Shown one piece after another: positions 1-7,575 of a DNA stretch of 39,902 nucleotides. Positions within the stretch are counted from its first letter, which is position 1. Each line of letters begins with the position of its first letter. The notes beneath the pieces are model-generated. The model did not search any database. It saw nothing but the letters and a program-made list of their open reading frames with translations, and was not told where the DNA came from. Source of the stretch: Clostridia bacterium (GTDB lineage Bacteria > Bacillota > Dehalobacteriia > Dehalobacteriales > Dehalobacteriaceae); NCBI GenBank assembly GCA_012838175.1, contig DUPU01000071.1, positions 1-39,902 on the forward strand, written 5' to 3'. Position numbers and translations under genes: made by a program.

Positions 1-121
1 ATAACGTGCAAATATGAAAAATTTCTGTTAGGTCATCTAAAGCAATTTGAAACTTTTTCACTTTGCCCCGGTTACTATGCCAATTTATTTTGCAAAAAAT
101 ATGCTGGTTTAATTTGCAAAA

Positions 122-640
122 TCACACTTGTCCGTAATCCGGTAGAACTTCTTTTAAAGCATAAATGTGTGCCCTGTTCTGTCTAATTGGATTTCTAAAG
201 CTGCTCTTATTTTTATAAATTGACTGTGTCCAATATTCCGAGTTTTCGCTTCCGTGAATCCAGCCATTATAATTTTTAGTCTCTATTACGAAGATACCAA
301 AAATAGAAATTACTACATGGTCAATCTGGGTACTGCCTTTATCTGTTTTTATCATTATATTATTAAGTACCTTGTATTCTTCCGGTGGCAATTTGCTTAA
401 TTGCCTAATTACTCTCTTTTCACCTATAGCACCCTTTATTTTAGGCTCATTATGACGGTATAAAATAATTAGAACAATCAATACAACAAATATAACTGAA
501 CTCAAAATTCTCCCTCTCTTTTCAATAACATCTTTCACGAAAATTTCATATAACGTTTTGAGGATTCCGCAGCGTCCCAACCGCATTAATAATCCATTAT
601 TCTCTTCACAGCTTTCTCTTTTACACCTTTGGTAATACAT
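122..640 (-). CDS. NERD-domain membrane-anchored protein, C-terminally truncated
   Basis: A 172-residue ORF. A single hydrophobic segment (about residues 46-62, SSVIFVVLIVLIILY) is followed by a NERD (nuclease-related) domain from about residue 70. The domain shows GAIGEKRV, the core TQIDHVVIS and FGIFVIETKNYNGWIHG, then NPIRQNRAHIYALK. NERD domains are distant relatives of restriction-type nucleases of unsettled function. The domain is cut short: it stops with TGA just after LPDYGQV, where family members run on into another beta strand. The same frame stays open for the remaining 40 codons to the window edge and reads SNRGKVKK, a little like the expected continuation. A nonsense mutation is therefore possible. 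The start is uncertain; a second ATG lies at codon 19. The region is visibly AT-richer than the genes downstream. Confidence 0.7.
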   Translation of the reverse strand: MYYQRCKRESCEENNGLLMRLGRCGILKTLYEIFVKDVIEKRGRILSSVIFVVLIVLIILYRHNEPKIKGAIGEKRVIRQLSKLPPEEYKVLNNIMIKTDKGSTQIDHVVISIFGIFVIETKNYNGWIHGSENSEYWTQSIYKNKSSFRNPIRQNRAHIYALKEVLPDYGQV

Positions 641-713
641 GGGAATAATCTTATATACTTTAATTCTCCAGTTTTCGCCAATTTCCTGCTAAAATTTCTC
701 AGCATAAAAAAGA

Positions 714-777
714 ATGTCATCCTGAGCGGGCTGAAGAATTTTAATATCCTTCAGCCTTTCACCCCTCGGGATGACAT
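714..777. repeat. REP-like imperfect hairpin (TGTCATCC...GGATGACA)
   Basis: Left arm ATGTCATCCTGAGCGGGCTGAAG pairs imperfectly with a right arm containing CTTCAGCC and CTCGGGATGACAT across a short AT-rich loop. No T-run follows either side, so it is not a typical intrinsic terminator. The arms resemble the dispersed TGTCATCCTGAGCG-type hairpins that I recall from many bacterial genomes. It lies in the gene-poor stretch 641-940, where I see nothing else. Confidence 0.6.
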
Positions 778-940
778 CTAATAATTTTAATTATGACATT
801 TGTTCTAAAGAAAATGCTTCTAACAAAAACGCCTCTAAAGCAAGCTTATACTGCATTTATAAAGTGCAAAATAAAATCAATTGTTAAAATCGCCGGGACT
901 AGGTATCAAGGGTAGACCACCCTAAGTAATCATATATAAG

Positions 941-1117
941 TCAGTAACCAATCATTCCTTCCAAAACAGTCGCCCCGCCAATCCCATGTAAGATAGCATG
1001 TTTTACAGATGATTTGCCCAAAAGTGCCGGGACTAAAACCATTGCGGATCCTAAAGCGATGCGGATAATCTTATCGACCTGTCCAACATTTTTCCTAAAA
1101 TAGAGTCTATTGGTCAT
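941..1117 (-). CDS. DUF2892 family small membrane protein
   Basis: A 58-residue ORF absent from the supplied track. It starts at ATG behind AGGAAGG with about 9 nt spacing and ends in TGA. The N-terminus (KNVGQVDKIIRIALGSAMV) is the hallmark of the DUF2892/YgaP-like inner-membrane domain, which usually begins with a short positively charged helix and then two transmembrane helices. Here the first hydrophobic segment is clear (ALGSAMVLVPALLG). The second (AILHGIGGATVLEGMIGY) is weaker and lacks the usual CPLY-type ending, so this is a short variant. In other proteins the domain can follow a rhodanese domain; none is attached here. Function unknown. Confidence 0.75.
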   Translation of the reverse strand: MTNRLYFRKNVGQVDKIIRIALGSAMVLVPALLGKSSVKHAILHGIGGATVLEGMIGY

Positions 1118-1239
1118 ATTTAAAGGCCTTCCTTTATAATATTTTTGTTATTATTATTATCATTTCCCCATAGGAAACCTGGTATTCCTTCACGTAATTA
1201 TCCAGTATATTAATATCAAGCCTGAGCCCAAGAACTCTG

Positions 1240-1268
1240 TTTATCGGTATACCATAATGTGCTATAAT
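1240..1268 (+). promoter_or_regulatory. Possible sigma-A promoter of cls
   Basis: A perfect TATAAT at 1263-1268 lies about 56 nt before the preferred cls start. The -35 candidate TTTATC, 17 nt upstream, is weak (three of six). Confidence 0.4.
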
Positions 1269-1324
1269 CTTGAATATATGGTTACACCAATCCGGTGATG
1301 GTTTTAAACAAAGGGGTAAATGAA

Positions 1325-2791
1325 ATGAACCCGATTTATTTTATTTGGCAAAACTTGACCCTTTTTATTACCTTAATGATTGTTACCAACCTGATCCTGG
1401 CGGTAGCAATGGTTCTCTTTGAGCGCCGAAACCCGGTTACTACCATGATCTGGTCAATGGTGATTTTCTTTTTCCCCATTATTGGTTTTATTCTGTATTT
1501 ATTCCTGGGACAAGACCTGAGAAAACGCAAAATTTTTACTTTGAAAAGCCATGAAGAGGACAAATTAATCCGCACCATCCGCTATCAAAGGACCTTATTA
1601 AACGGCAACCAATACCGTTTTAAAGATCCTAAGATTCAAAAGTATACGGATATGATTACTATGCATCTCTCCAGCAGTGATGCCCCTTTAAGCGAGGACA
1701 ATGCAGTTAAAATATATACCACCGGGGAAGCTAAATTTGCCGACCTGTTTCAATCTATCCGCAATGCCAAAAAGTTTATTCATATGGAATACTACATTAT
1801 CAGAAACGATGCCTTAGGAAAAGAAGTGGTTGAACTCCTGGCGGAAAAAGCCCGGGAAGGAGTAGAGGTAAAGTTTCTCTACGACGGAATGGGCGGCATT
1901 AGGCTCCCGAAAAATTTCTTTGATCCTTTAATTAAAGCCGGAGGTAAAGTCGCAGTATTTTTACCGCCCTTTATCCCAAAATTCAACTTGCGTGTCAATT
2001 ACCGCAACCACCGTAAAATCTGTGTTTTTGACGGAGTGACCGGTTTCGTGGGCGGATTCAATATCGGTGTGGAATATTTAGGCAAATCGAAGAAGTTTAA
2101 TTACTGGCGGGATATGCATATAAAAATTGAAGGGTCGGCCGTAAAAGATTTGGAACTACGTTTCCTCCTAGACTGGCGTTTTGCTTCCGGGGAAGAAATT
2201 TCCTTTGATGACAGCCACTATCCCCAAACGGAAACAGTTGGCAATACAGCCATTCAAATTGTCTCCAGCGGCCCCGATTCCAAGTGGATGTCTGTCAGGA
2301 ACGGCTATTTGAAGATTATTAACAGTGCCCGAAACCATGTCTATATTGAAACTCCCTATTTCGTCCCGGATGAAGAAATTCTGAGCGCCCTAAAAATGGC
2401 AGCCTTATCCGGGGTTGATATTCGAGTGATTATTCCCAAGAAACCGGACCATCCCTTTGTGCACTGGGCTGCCATGTCCTATATCGGTGAATTACTGGAA
2501 GCGGGGGTTCGTTTTTTTGCCTATCATAAAGGCTTTATTCACAGCAAAATGTTAACTTCCGACGGTTTTGTCAGTTCCATCGGCACGGCTAACCTGGATA
2601 TCAGAAGCTTTCGGGTGAATTTTGAAGTGAATGCTTTTATATATAACAGCGCTACCGCTCAAGAGCTGGACGAAATATTTATAAAAGACATGTATGACTC
2701 TACGGAAATTACCTTGGAAAAATTCAACCAGCGGCCTTTAAAGGATAAAACAAAAGATGCCATATGCCGGCTGCTCTCTCCCCTGTTATAG
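1325..2791 (+). CDS. cls: Cardiolipin synthase (phospholipase D family)
   Basis: Makes cardiolipin from phosphatidylglycerol at the cytoplasmic membrane. Two N-terminal transmembrane helices (about residues 5-27 and 37-57, PLDc_N type) precede two phospholipase D domains. Each domain has an HKD motif: HRKICVFDG near residue 229 and HSKMLTSDG near residue 406. At 488 residues it has the usual bacterial Cls length. The ORF track starts 10 codons earlier at 1295. I prefer ATG 1325 because AAGGGG sits 8 nt before it and the sequence from MNPIYFIWQN matches a normal Cls N-terminus. It appears monocistronic, and no clear terminator is visible in the 129 nt that follow. The family is certain; it could also be one of several Cls paralogues in the genome. 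Confidence 0.95.
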   Translation: MNPIYFIWQNLTLFITLMIVTNLILAVAMVLFERRNPVTTMIWSMVIFFFPIIGFILYLFLGQDLRKRKIFTLKSHEEDKLIRTIRYQRTLLNGNQYRFKDPKIQKYTDMITMHLSSSDAPLSEDNAVKIYTTGEAKFADLFQSIRNAKKFIHMEYYIIRNDALGKEVVELLAEKAREGVEVKFLYDGMGGIRLPKNFFDPLIKAGGKVAVFLPPFIPKFNLRVNYRNHRKICVFDGVTGFVGGFNIGVEYLGKSKKFNYWRDMHIKIEGSAVKDLELRFLLDWRFASGEEISFDDSHYPQTETVGNTAIQIVSSGPDSKWMSVRNGYLKIINSARNHVYIETPYFVPDEEILSALKMAALSGVDIRVIIPKKPDHPFVHWAAMSYIGELLEAGVRFFAYHKGFIHSKMLTSDGFVSSIGTANLDIRSFRVNFEVNAFIYNSATAQELDEIFIKDMYDSTEITLEKFNQRPLKDKTKDAICRLLSPLL

Positions 2792-2895
2792 TTTTTCTTA
2801 GAGAGTTATATCAGCCTCTAGTTGTGTTTTCTTAATAGGATTAAATTTACAGGGATCATTTTCTTCTCATAGGTTAAATTGAGGCAGGAAAATTA

Positions 2896-2937
2896 ATGTT
2901 TTCCGCGAAGTTTTTCTTTTATGTTTGGTTATATTAG
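2896..2937 (+). CDS. Possible 13-codon leader ORF before the DUF5685 gene
   Basis: ATG 2896 has a GAGGCAGGA stretch about 6 nt upstream and reads [13 protein letters not shown] before TAG at 2935-2937. It ends just inside the next gene, whose own ATG (2921) has a pyrimidine-rich upstream region and no Shine-Dalgarno. Translational coupling is an inference only. Confidence 0.3.
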   Translation: MFSAKFFFYVWLY

Positions 2938-3856
2938 ATTACTTAAAGAAGAACTGAAAATCCGGGAATTTTATCATTTTCGGGCCTATTACTGCGGTCT
3001 GTGCCGGGAGTTGAATCAAAAATACGGCCGGTGCAGTACCCTACTGCTTAATTATGATGTGACATTTTTGGGACTTTTTCTCTCTTCATTAACAGGGAGC
3101 CGGGAGAAATTATCTCAAGAAAGGTGTTTTCTCCACCCCCTGAAAAAGCGGAGTTTTTTGATAGACAACAGGTGGTTGTCTTATGCCGCGGATGTCAATC
3201 TCCTTTTGGCCTATCACAATTTAAGGGACAATTGGACAGATGACCGGTCCAAAGCTGCTTGGGCCGGGTTAAAATTGTTAAAAAAGAACTACCTGAAAGC
3301 AGCTCGCCTCCATCCGGCCTTGGATGAATTAATCCAGGATAAAATCCAAGCCTTGTCCCGACTGGAAAAAGAAAAATGCCCCCGCATTGATGAGGCAGCA
3401 GATACCTTTGCCAAAATTTTGGAAAATATTTGCCCTGGGGGGGAGTTATCTCCGGCCTCAATCAAAGGTATCAAATGGTTATTTTATAATTTAGGCAAAT
3501 GGATTTACCTAGTGGATGCCTTGGATGACCTGGAAAAGGACATAAAAAAAGCCCGGTATAATCCCTATCTCTATGCCTTCCGTTACCGGGATCCGGATGA
3601 GAATTTCATCGAATTTCATAATCGGATCCGGCCCCAAGCCGAGTTTTTATTAAATTACACCTTAAGCCAGGTGGCAGCAGCTTATGAACTATTGGATATC
3701 CGCATGAACCGGGGCATTTTGGACAACATTATCTATTTGGGCATGAACAAACAAACTGAGCAGGTGCTGAACCGAAGGAGTTGTGAGAAAGGTGAAAAAA
3801 AATTATTACGAAATACTTGGTGTCAGGGAGAATGCTTCCAAGGAAGAAATCCGTAA
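2921..3856 (+). CDS. DUF5685 family protein
   Basis: A 311-residue protein with the family's typical opening [20 protein letters not shown], then [14 protein letters not shown] and [15 protein letters not shown]. Conserved cysteines appear at CGLC, in GRCST and at RCFLHP, which suggests a metal or redox site, but the family has no assigned activity. The rest is mostly helical, with [18 protein letters not shown] near residue 205. The start is fixed by the conserved MFGY beginning although no ribosome-binding site precedes it. The last ~22 codons overlap the start of the downstream J-domain gene in another frame, so the two are almost certainly co-translated. It forms a three-gene cassette with that gene and a small membrane protein. 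Confidence 0.8.
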   Translation: MFGYIRLLKEELKIREFYHFRAYYCGLCRELNQKYGRCSTLLLNYDVTFLGLFLSSLTGSREKLSQERCFLHPLKKRSFLIDNRWLSYAADVNLLLAYHNLRDNWTDDRSKAAWAGLKLLKKNYLKAARLHPALDELIQDKIQALSRLEKEKCPRIDEAADTFAKILENICPGGELSPASIKGIKWLFYNLGKWIYLVDALDDLEKDIKKARYNPYLYAFRYRDPDENFIEFHNRIRPQAEFLLNYTLSQVAAAYELLDIRMNRGILDNIIYLGMNKQTEQVLNRRSCEKGEKKLLRNTWCQGECFQGRNP

Positions 3857-4400
3857 TGCTTACCGGGAACTGGTGAAAAAATATCACCCGGATAAATATA
3901 GGGATAACCCCCTGGCAGACTTAGCGGAGGAAAAGCTGAAAGAGATTAACGAAGCCTATGATTATCTCATGAACAACGCCTCCAGCGAATATCAGGAACC
4001 CTCATACCGCGGCTACGACAATTATCATACAGGAAACCCAGGCTTTCAGCAGGTGCGGAATTACATTCGCATGGGCAATTATGATGCTGCCTACAGTCTC
4101 CTGCAAAACATGGAACCAAATCATGCAGAATGGTTCTTTTTAAGCGGGTTGGTTTCCCTGAACAAAGGATGGTACCAGCAGGCCTTTGAACAAATTCAAA
4201 CCGCTCTGAGGATGAGTCCGGGAAATCCGGAATATATGGCTGTATGGAACAACATGCACCGTACTACCTACCATTATCAAGGAGCAGCCCGGCAAAGAGG
4301 CTACCAGCAGAACACTGATCTCTGTCAGCTTTGCACCTGCCTCTATTGTTCCGATTGCTGCTGCGAATGTTTCGGAAGTGATTTGATTGAGTGCTGCTGA
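3792..4400 (+). CDS. J-domain protein with cysteine-rich C-terminus
   Basis: The N-terminal ~60 residues are a J domain ([26 protein letters not shown] with the HPD tripeptide, [13 protein letters not shown]), which stimulates DnaK ATPase. The middle contains a TPR-like pair ([36 protein letters not shown]). The tail is packed with cysteines ([18 protein letters not shown], then ECC) and differs from the CxxCxGxG zinc repeats of true DnaJ, so this is not the housekeeping DnaJ. The start is a choice: GTG 3783 is only 2 nt after AAGGAG, while GTG 3792 lies 11 nt after it, and I prefer 3792. It overlaps the DUF5685 gene upstream and a TTG-initiated membrane-protein gene downstream. Confidence 0.85.
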   Translation: MKKNYYEILGVRENASKEEIRNAYRELVKKYHPDKYRDNPLADLAEEKLKEINEAYDYLMNNASSEYQEPSYRGYDNYHTGNPGFQQVRNYIRMGNYDAAYSLLQNMEPNHAEWFFLSGLVSLNKGWYQQAFEQIQTALRMSPGNPEYMAVWNNMHRTTYHYQGAARQRGYQQNTDLCQLCTCLYCSDCCCECFGSDLIECC

Positions 4401-4911
4401 GCAAAGACCGGCCAAGAGAATCGCGGTGAGCGGGATTCTAGCCGCCTTCTGTCTATTAACCTTGTATTTGGCCACCCTGCTTCCTACCAATAGAATATTT
4501 TTTTACGGCCTAAGCTCAGTTTTCGGTGCTGTTATCATTATTGAACACAACGTACGGGGAGGGGTTCTGTTTTATATTGCCACTTCTCTTTTGGCCTTAA
4601 TCCTTATTCCCCACAAACTGCGCCTTATTCCCTATATATTTATCTTAGGCCACTATCCGATCTGGAAAACTTACATCGAAAGACTCAATCATCCCGGGAA
4701 AGAACTTCTTTTAAAACTATTGGTTTTAGATCTGGGTACTTTTGCGGCCTATTATGTTTTTACCAAACTTTTTTTCATGAACATAACCCTACCCATTGAC
4801 TTGCGCCTTGCTTTCCTGGTGCTGCAGCCGGTTTTCCTCATTTATGACTATGTTTTTACCCTTTTTATCAATTTTTATCTTCAAAACATTAGACCTCATC
4901 TAAATGATTAA
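4387..4911 (+). CDS. Small multi-pass membrane protein, unknown function
   Basis: A 174-residue hydrophobic protein with about five transmembrane segments, among them [35 protein letters not shown] and [21 protein letters not shown] do not recognise a named family. The TTG start at 4387 has GGAAG 9 nt upstream and overlaps the stop of the J-domain gene by 14 nt. It is therefore the last gene of the DUF5685/J-domain cassette and may be the membrane partner of that chaperone. A GTG at 4426 is an alternative start. A hairpin follows immediately. Confidence 0.6.
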   Translation: MSAAEQRPAKRIAVSGILAAFCLLTLYLATLLPTNRIFFYGLSSVFGAVIIIEHNVRGGVLFYIATSLLALILIPHKLRLIPYIFILGHYPIWKTYIERLNHPGKELLLKLLVLDLGTFAAYYVFTKLFFMNITLPIDLRLAFLVLQPVFLIYDYVFTLFINFYLQNIRPHLND

Positions 4912-4912
4912 C

Positions 4913-4943
4913 TTATAGGGAAGTCGGCAAGCCTTCCCTATAA
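4913..4943. terminator. Bidirectional hairpin between convergent genes
   Basis: A perfect 11-bp stem TTATAGGGAAG / CTTCCCTATAA with a 9-nt loop. It also contains the stop codon of the AEC gene on the minus strand. The T-runs are poor on both sides, so termination efficiency is uncertain. Confidence 0.6.
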
Positions 4944-5882
4944 ATTAAGAAGAATCCAGACCACCCCGGGAATGGTAAATATACACAAAAACGTACTGAC
5001 TAAAACCAATTGAGAAGCAACCTTATAATCATTACCGTACTTGGCGGCCAAGATTGAAGTTAAAGCAGCAACGGGCATGGACGCATAAAGAACCGGAATC
5101 TTTAACAAATAACCTCCAAAATCTAAAGTTTTTAGAATAATCAGCACCGTCAAAGGCAGGAGAATTAATCTTTGCACACAAAATAATATAGCCCTCACAT
5201 CCTGGAAAACAAGTCTTACATCCATATCCCCCAAAATCGACCCAATAAAAATCATGGCCAGGGGAGTAGTAAGGCTTCCCAACAAATGCAAAATATCATT
5301 AATCATCATAGGTAATTCCAATGATGTTCCCAACAGCAAAAAACCAATCGCCACTGCCACGATACAGGGGTTAACCATTTGCTTAATCCTGGAATAAATA
5401 GGAATAATGTCCTGTTCCTGCCTGGACTTATTCCGACACATGACAAATACTCCAAAAGTCCACATAAAAATTGGTGAATTCACATCACATACCGCCATAA
5501 AAAACAATCCCTCTTCCCCAAAAACCGCATTGGCAACAGGGTACCCCATAAAAGTGGTATTGCCAAAGACCATACTGAATTGGAAGATGTCTTTCTTGGA
5601 CCCCTCTAGTCGGAAAATTTTAGCGAATAAATAGGAAATCACAACTAAAAACACATAAAAGAAAAAAGAAATCCCGAACAGTATTAAACTTTCCAGGAGC
5701 AGTTTTTGGGAGAAGGTTAAACTGTTTAAGGATACAATAATCAAGGACGGTACAGTAATATTTACCAAAAGACTGCTCACATCTTTATTCATGTTATTGC
5801 TGATAAGCTGAGTTTTTTTGCATATAAAACCAACGGCTATTAGAGCAAAAAGTATCATCACCTGGGTAAGTACATTTAGCAT
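4938..5882 (-). CDS. AEC family transporter (auxin efflux carrier-like permease)
   Basis: A 314-residue integral membrane protein with about ten hydrophobic segments in the two-halves arrangement of the AEC/Mem_trans family. The opening (MILFALIAVGFICKKTQLIS) and LVNITVPSLIIVSLN are typical, as is the conserved FGNTTFMGYPVANAVFGEEG. Bacterial members export or exchange small carboxylates such as malate or malonate; the substrate here cannot be read from the sequence. It is transcribed alone, convergent with the J-domain cassette, and ends inside the shared hairpin. About 235 nt separate it from the divergent hydrogenase-like gene, and I found no convincing promoter there. Confidence 0.85.
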   Translation of the reverse strand: MLNVLTQVMILFALIAVGFICKKTQLISNNMNKDVSSLLVNITVPSLIIVSLNSLTFSQKLLLESLILFGISFFFYVFLVVISYLFAKIFRLEGSKKDIFQFSMVFGNTTFMGYPVANAVFGEEGLFFMAVCDVNSPIFMWTFGVFVMCRNKSRQEQDIIPIYSRIKQMVNPCIVAVAIGFLLLGTSLELPMMINDILHLLGSLTTPLAMIFIGSILGDMDVRLVFQDVRAILFCVQRLILLPLTVLIILKTLDFGGYLLKIPVLYASMPVAALTSILAAKYGNDYKVASQLVLVSTFLCIFTIPGVVWILLNL

Positions 5883-6117
5883 GACAAATTACTCTTTCTG
5901 TTTGTTTATTCTGCTATGATTAATTATTCTCCAATCATCCTCTCTTTCCTTCCTCTAAATAAGAAAGTCCCCCCTCTCCAAATAACCCGGCAGGGCGGCG
6001 CATTCACAACTGATAAGGATTAAACTTCACCTAATTGATAATCTTCCTGATGCATAAAAAAATTCTTCGGGTAAACATTAATAAATATGATGTCTTTATA
6101 ACCTGCGGGGTGAAATC

Positions 6118-7470
6118 ATGAATCCTCAAGAAGTATACCATCGTATCCTGGTTAACCTAGCCCGGCAAATCCGGGAAGGTAACATCAAGAATAAGGAAAA
6201 ATTAATCCGGAGCATTATTTCCGAATGCCTACCGGAGAAACAACAAGACCCTAAGATTTATCAAAAGGTAGAAAAACAATTAGATTACCTATTAAGGGAA
6301 AACAATGAAAATCCTCCCCTGATTGAGTTTATCGAAGAAATGTGCCAAGAGTGCCAAACCTCCGATCATCATCCCTGTACCGATGTTTGTCCTACCGGGG
6401 CTATATCCTGCTTTGACGGGACACATTATATCGACCGCAATCTATGTGTGGAATGTGGGCGATGCGTTAACACCTGCATTTCCGGGGCCATTCTCGCCCG
6501 CTCAGAATTAGCCCAGGTTGCCACCATGCTTAAAGACAGCAGTATTAACCCGGTTTACGCCATTATTGCCCCTTCCTTTGTGGGACAATTTGGCCGGGAC
6601 GTAACTCCCGGTATTTTAAAATCAGCCCTGCGGGCCATGGGTTTTACCGAAGTATATGAAGTAGCCCTGGCCGCAGACATTACCACCTTGTTTGAAGCAG
6701 AAGAATTCCGCCAGAGAATGGAGCAAGGTAAAAAGTTTATGATTACTTCATGCTGCTGCCCGGCATTTATCAAATTCATTGAAAAAATCCGACCCAAAGT
6801 GGCGAATCTTGTTTCCCCAACGGTTTCTCCCATGATTGCCATGGGTAAAATGCTGAAAGAAAGAGAAAAAGAAGCCCGGGTAGTTTTTATCGGGCCGTGC
6901 ATTGCCAAAAAAAATGAGGCGAAAAGACCTGACCTGGCCCCTGCTGTGGACTGTGTTTTAACCTATAAAGAAACCAAAGCCCTGCTGGAAGCAGCGGAAA
7001 TTCGGTTGGACGGTTCTTTAGGACATATGGAAATGGAAGATGCCTCCCATGACGGGAGGATTTACGCCCATACCGGAGGAGTTACCGAAGCTATTGTCCG
7101 GGCTGTGAAAAGTCTGAATCCCCATCTTAAGATTGAACCGGTTAAAGGAAACGGTTTGAAACAATGTGGAGAACTGTTAGAGGAAATTGAAAAAGGCAAG
7201 GTTAAAGCCAACTTTATGGAAGGCATGGGATGTCCCGGCGGGTGTGTGGGCGGACCGGGAACCATCATCAAAGTTGCAGAAGCTGCTCCTTATGTCAAAA
7301 AATTTGCCCGGCGTTCAAAGTGTTTTGCTGCCGGGGACAACCCTACGGCCCACGGGTGGATGGAGGATTATTACAAAATGACGGATCACCTATCGGAAAA
7401 AATGGCCATGAGTGGCAGAAAGGTTCCGGAGCACCCGGAAGTCGCCACAGAATACATCCCTCCATCTTAA
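6118..7470 (+). CDS. [Fe] hydrogenase large-subunit domain protein, ferredoxin-type N-terminus
   Basis: A 450-residue protein. Residues ~75-130 carry two iron-sulfur motifs (CQECQTSDHHPCTDVCPTGAI and CVECGRCVNTCISGAI). The catalytic domain follows, with all three H-cluster signatures in variant form: ITSCCCPAF in place of TSCCPxW, FIGPCIAKKNE, and FMEGMGCPGGCVGGPG. The cysteines that bind the H-cluster are therefore present. There is no PAS, kinase or phosphatase domain, no NADH-binding subunit and no second subunit nearby, so it resembles a short monomeric, non-classical group rather than a bifurcating enzyme. The ATG follows GGGGTG closely. The neighbour adhE suggests a role in fermentative electron disposal. 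A sensory or non-hydrogenase role cannot be excluded, and the maturases HydEFG are not in the window. Confidence 0.88.
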   Translation: MNPQEVYHRILVNLARQIREGNIKNKEKLIRSIISECLPEKQQDPKIYQKVEKQLDYLLRENNENPPLIEFIEEMCQECQTSDHHPCTDVCPTGAISCFDGTHYIDRNLCVECGRCVNTCISGAILARSELAQVATMLKDSSINPVYAIIAPSFVGQFGRDVTPGILKSALRAMGFTEVYEVALAADITTLFEAEEFRQRMEQGKKFMITSCCCPAFIKFIEKIRPKVANLVSPTVSPMIAMGKMLKEREKEARVVFIGPCIAKKNEAKRPDLAPAVDCVLTYKETKALLEAAEIRLDGSLGHMEMEDASHDGRIYAHTGGVTEAIVRAVKSLNPHLKIEPVKGNGLKQCGELLEEIEKGKVKANFMEGMGCPGGCVGGPGTIIKVAEAAPYVKKFARRSKCFAAGDNPTAHGWMEDYYKMTDHLSEKMAMSGRKVPEHPEVATEYIPPS

Positions 7471-7497
7471 TCCTTATTCCCCTACTTGGATTCTATA

Positions 7498-7512
7498 TTA
7501 AACCTGGTTTAA
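7498..7512. promoter_or_regulatory. Palindrome upstream of adhE, possible operator
   Basis: A 15-nt odd-centred perfect palindrome TTAAACC-T-GGTTTAA, about 64 nt before the adhE start. It overlaps the spacer and -10 of a weak promoter candidate (TTGGAT at 7486). It does not match the usual Rex box. A small hairpin (TCCCC/GGGGA) follows at 7518-7535. The regulator is unknown. Confidence 0.35.
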
Positions 7513-7575
7513 GAATATCCCCTGTATTCCGGGGAAATACTTTTATTAAAGGTATCAGCATAGGAAGGTGTTATT

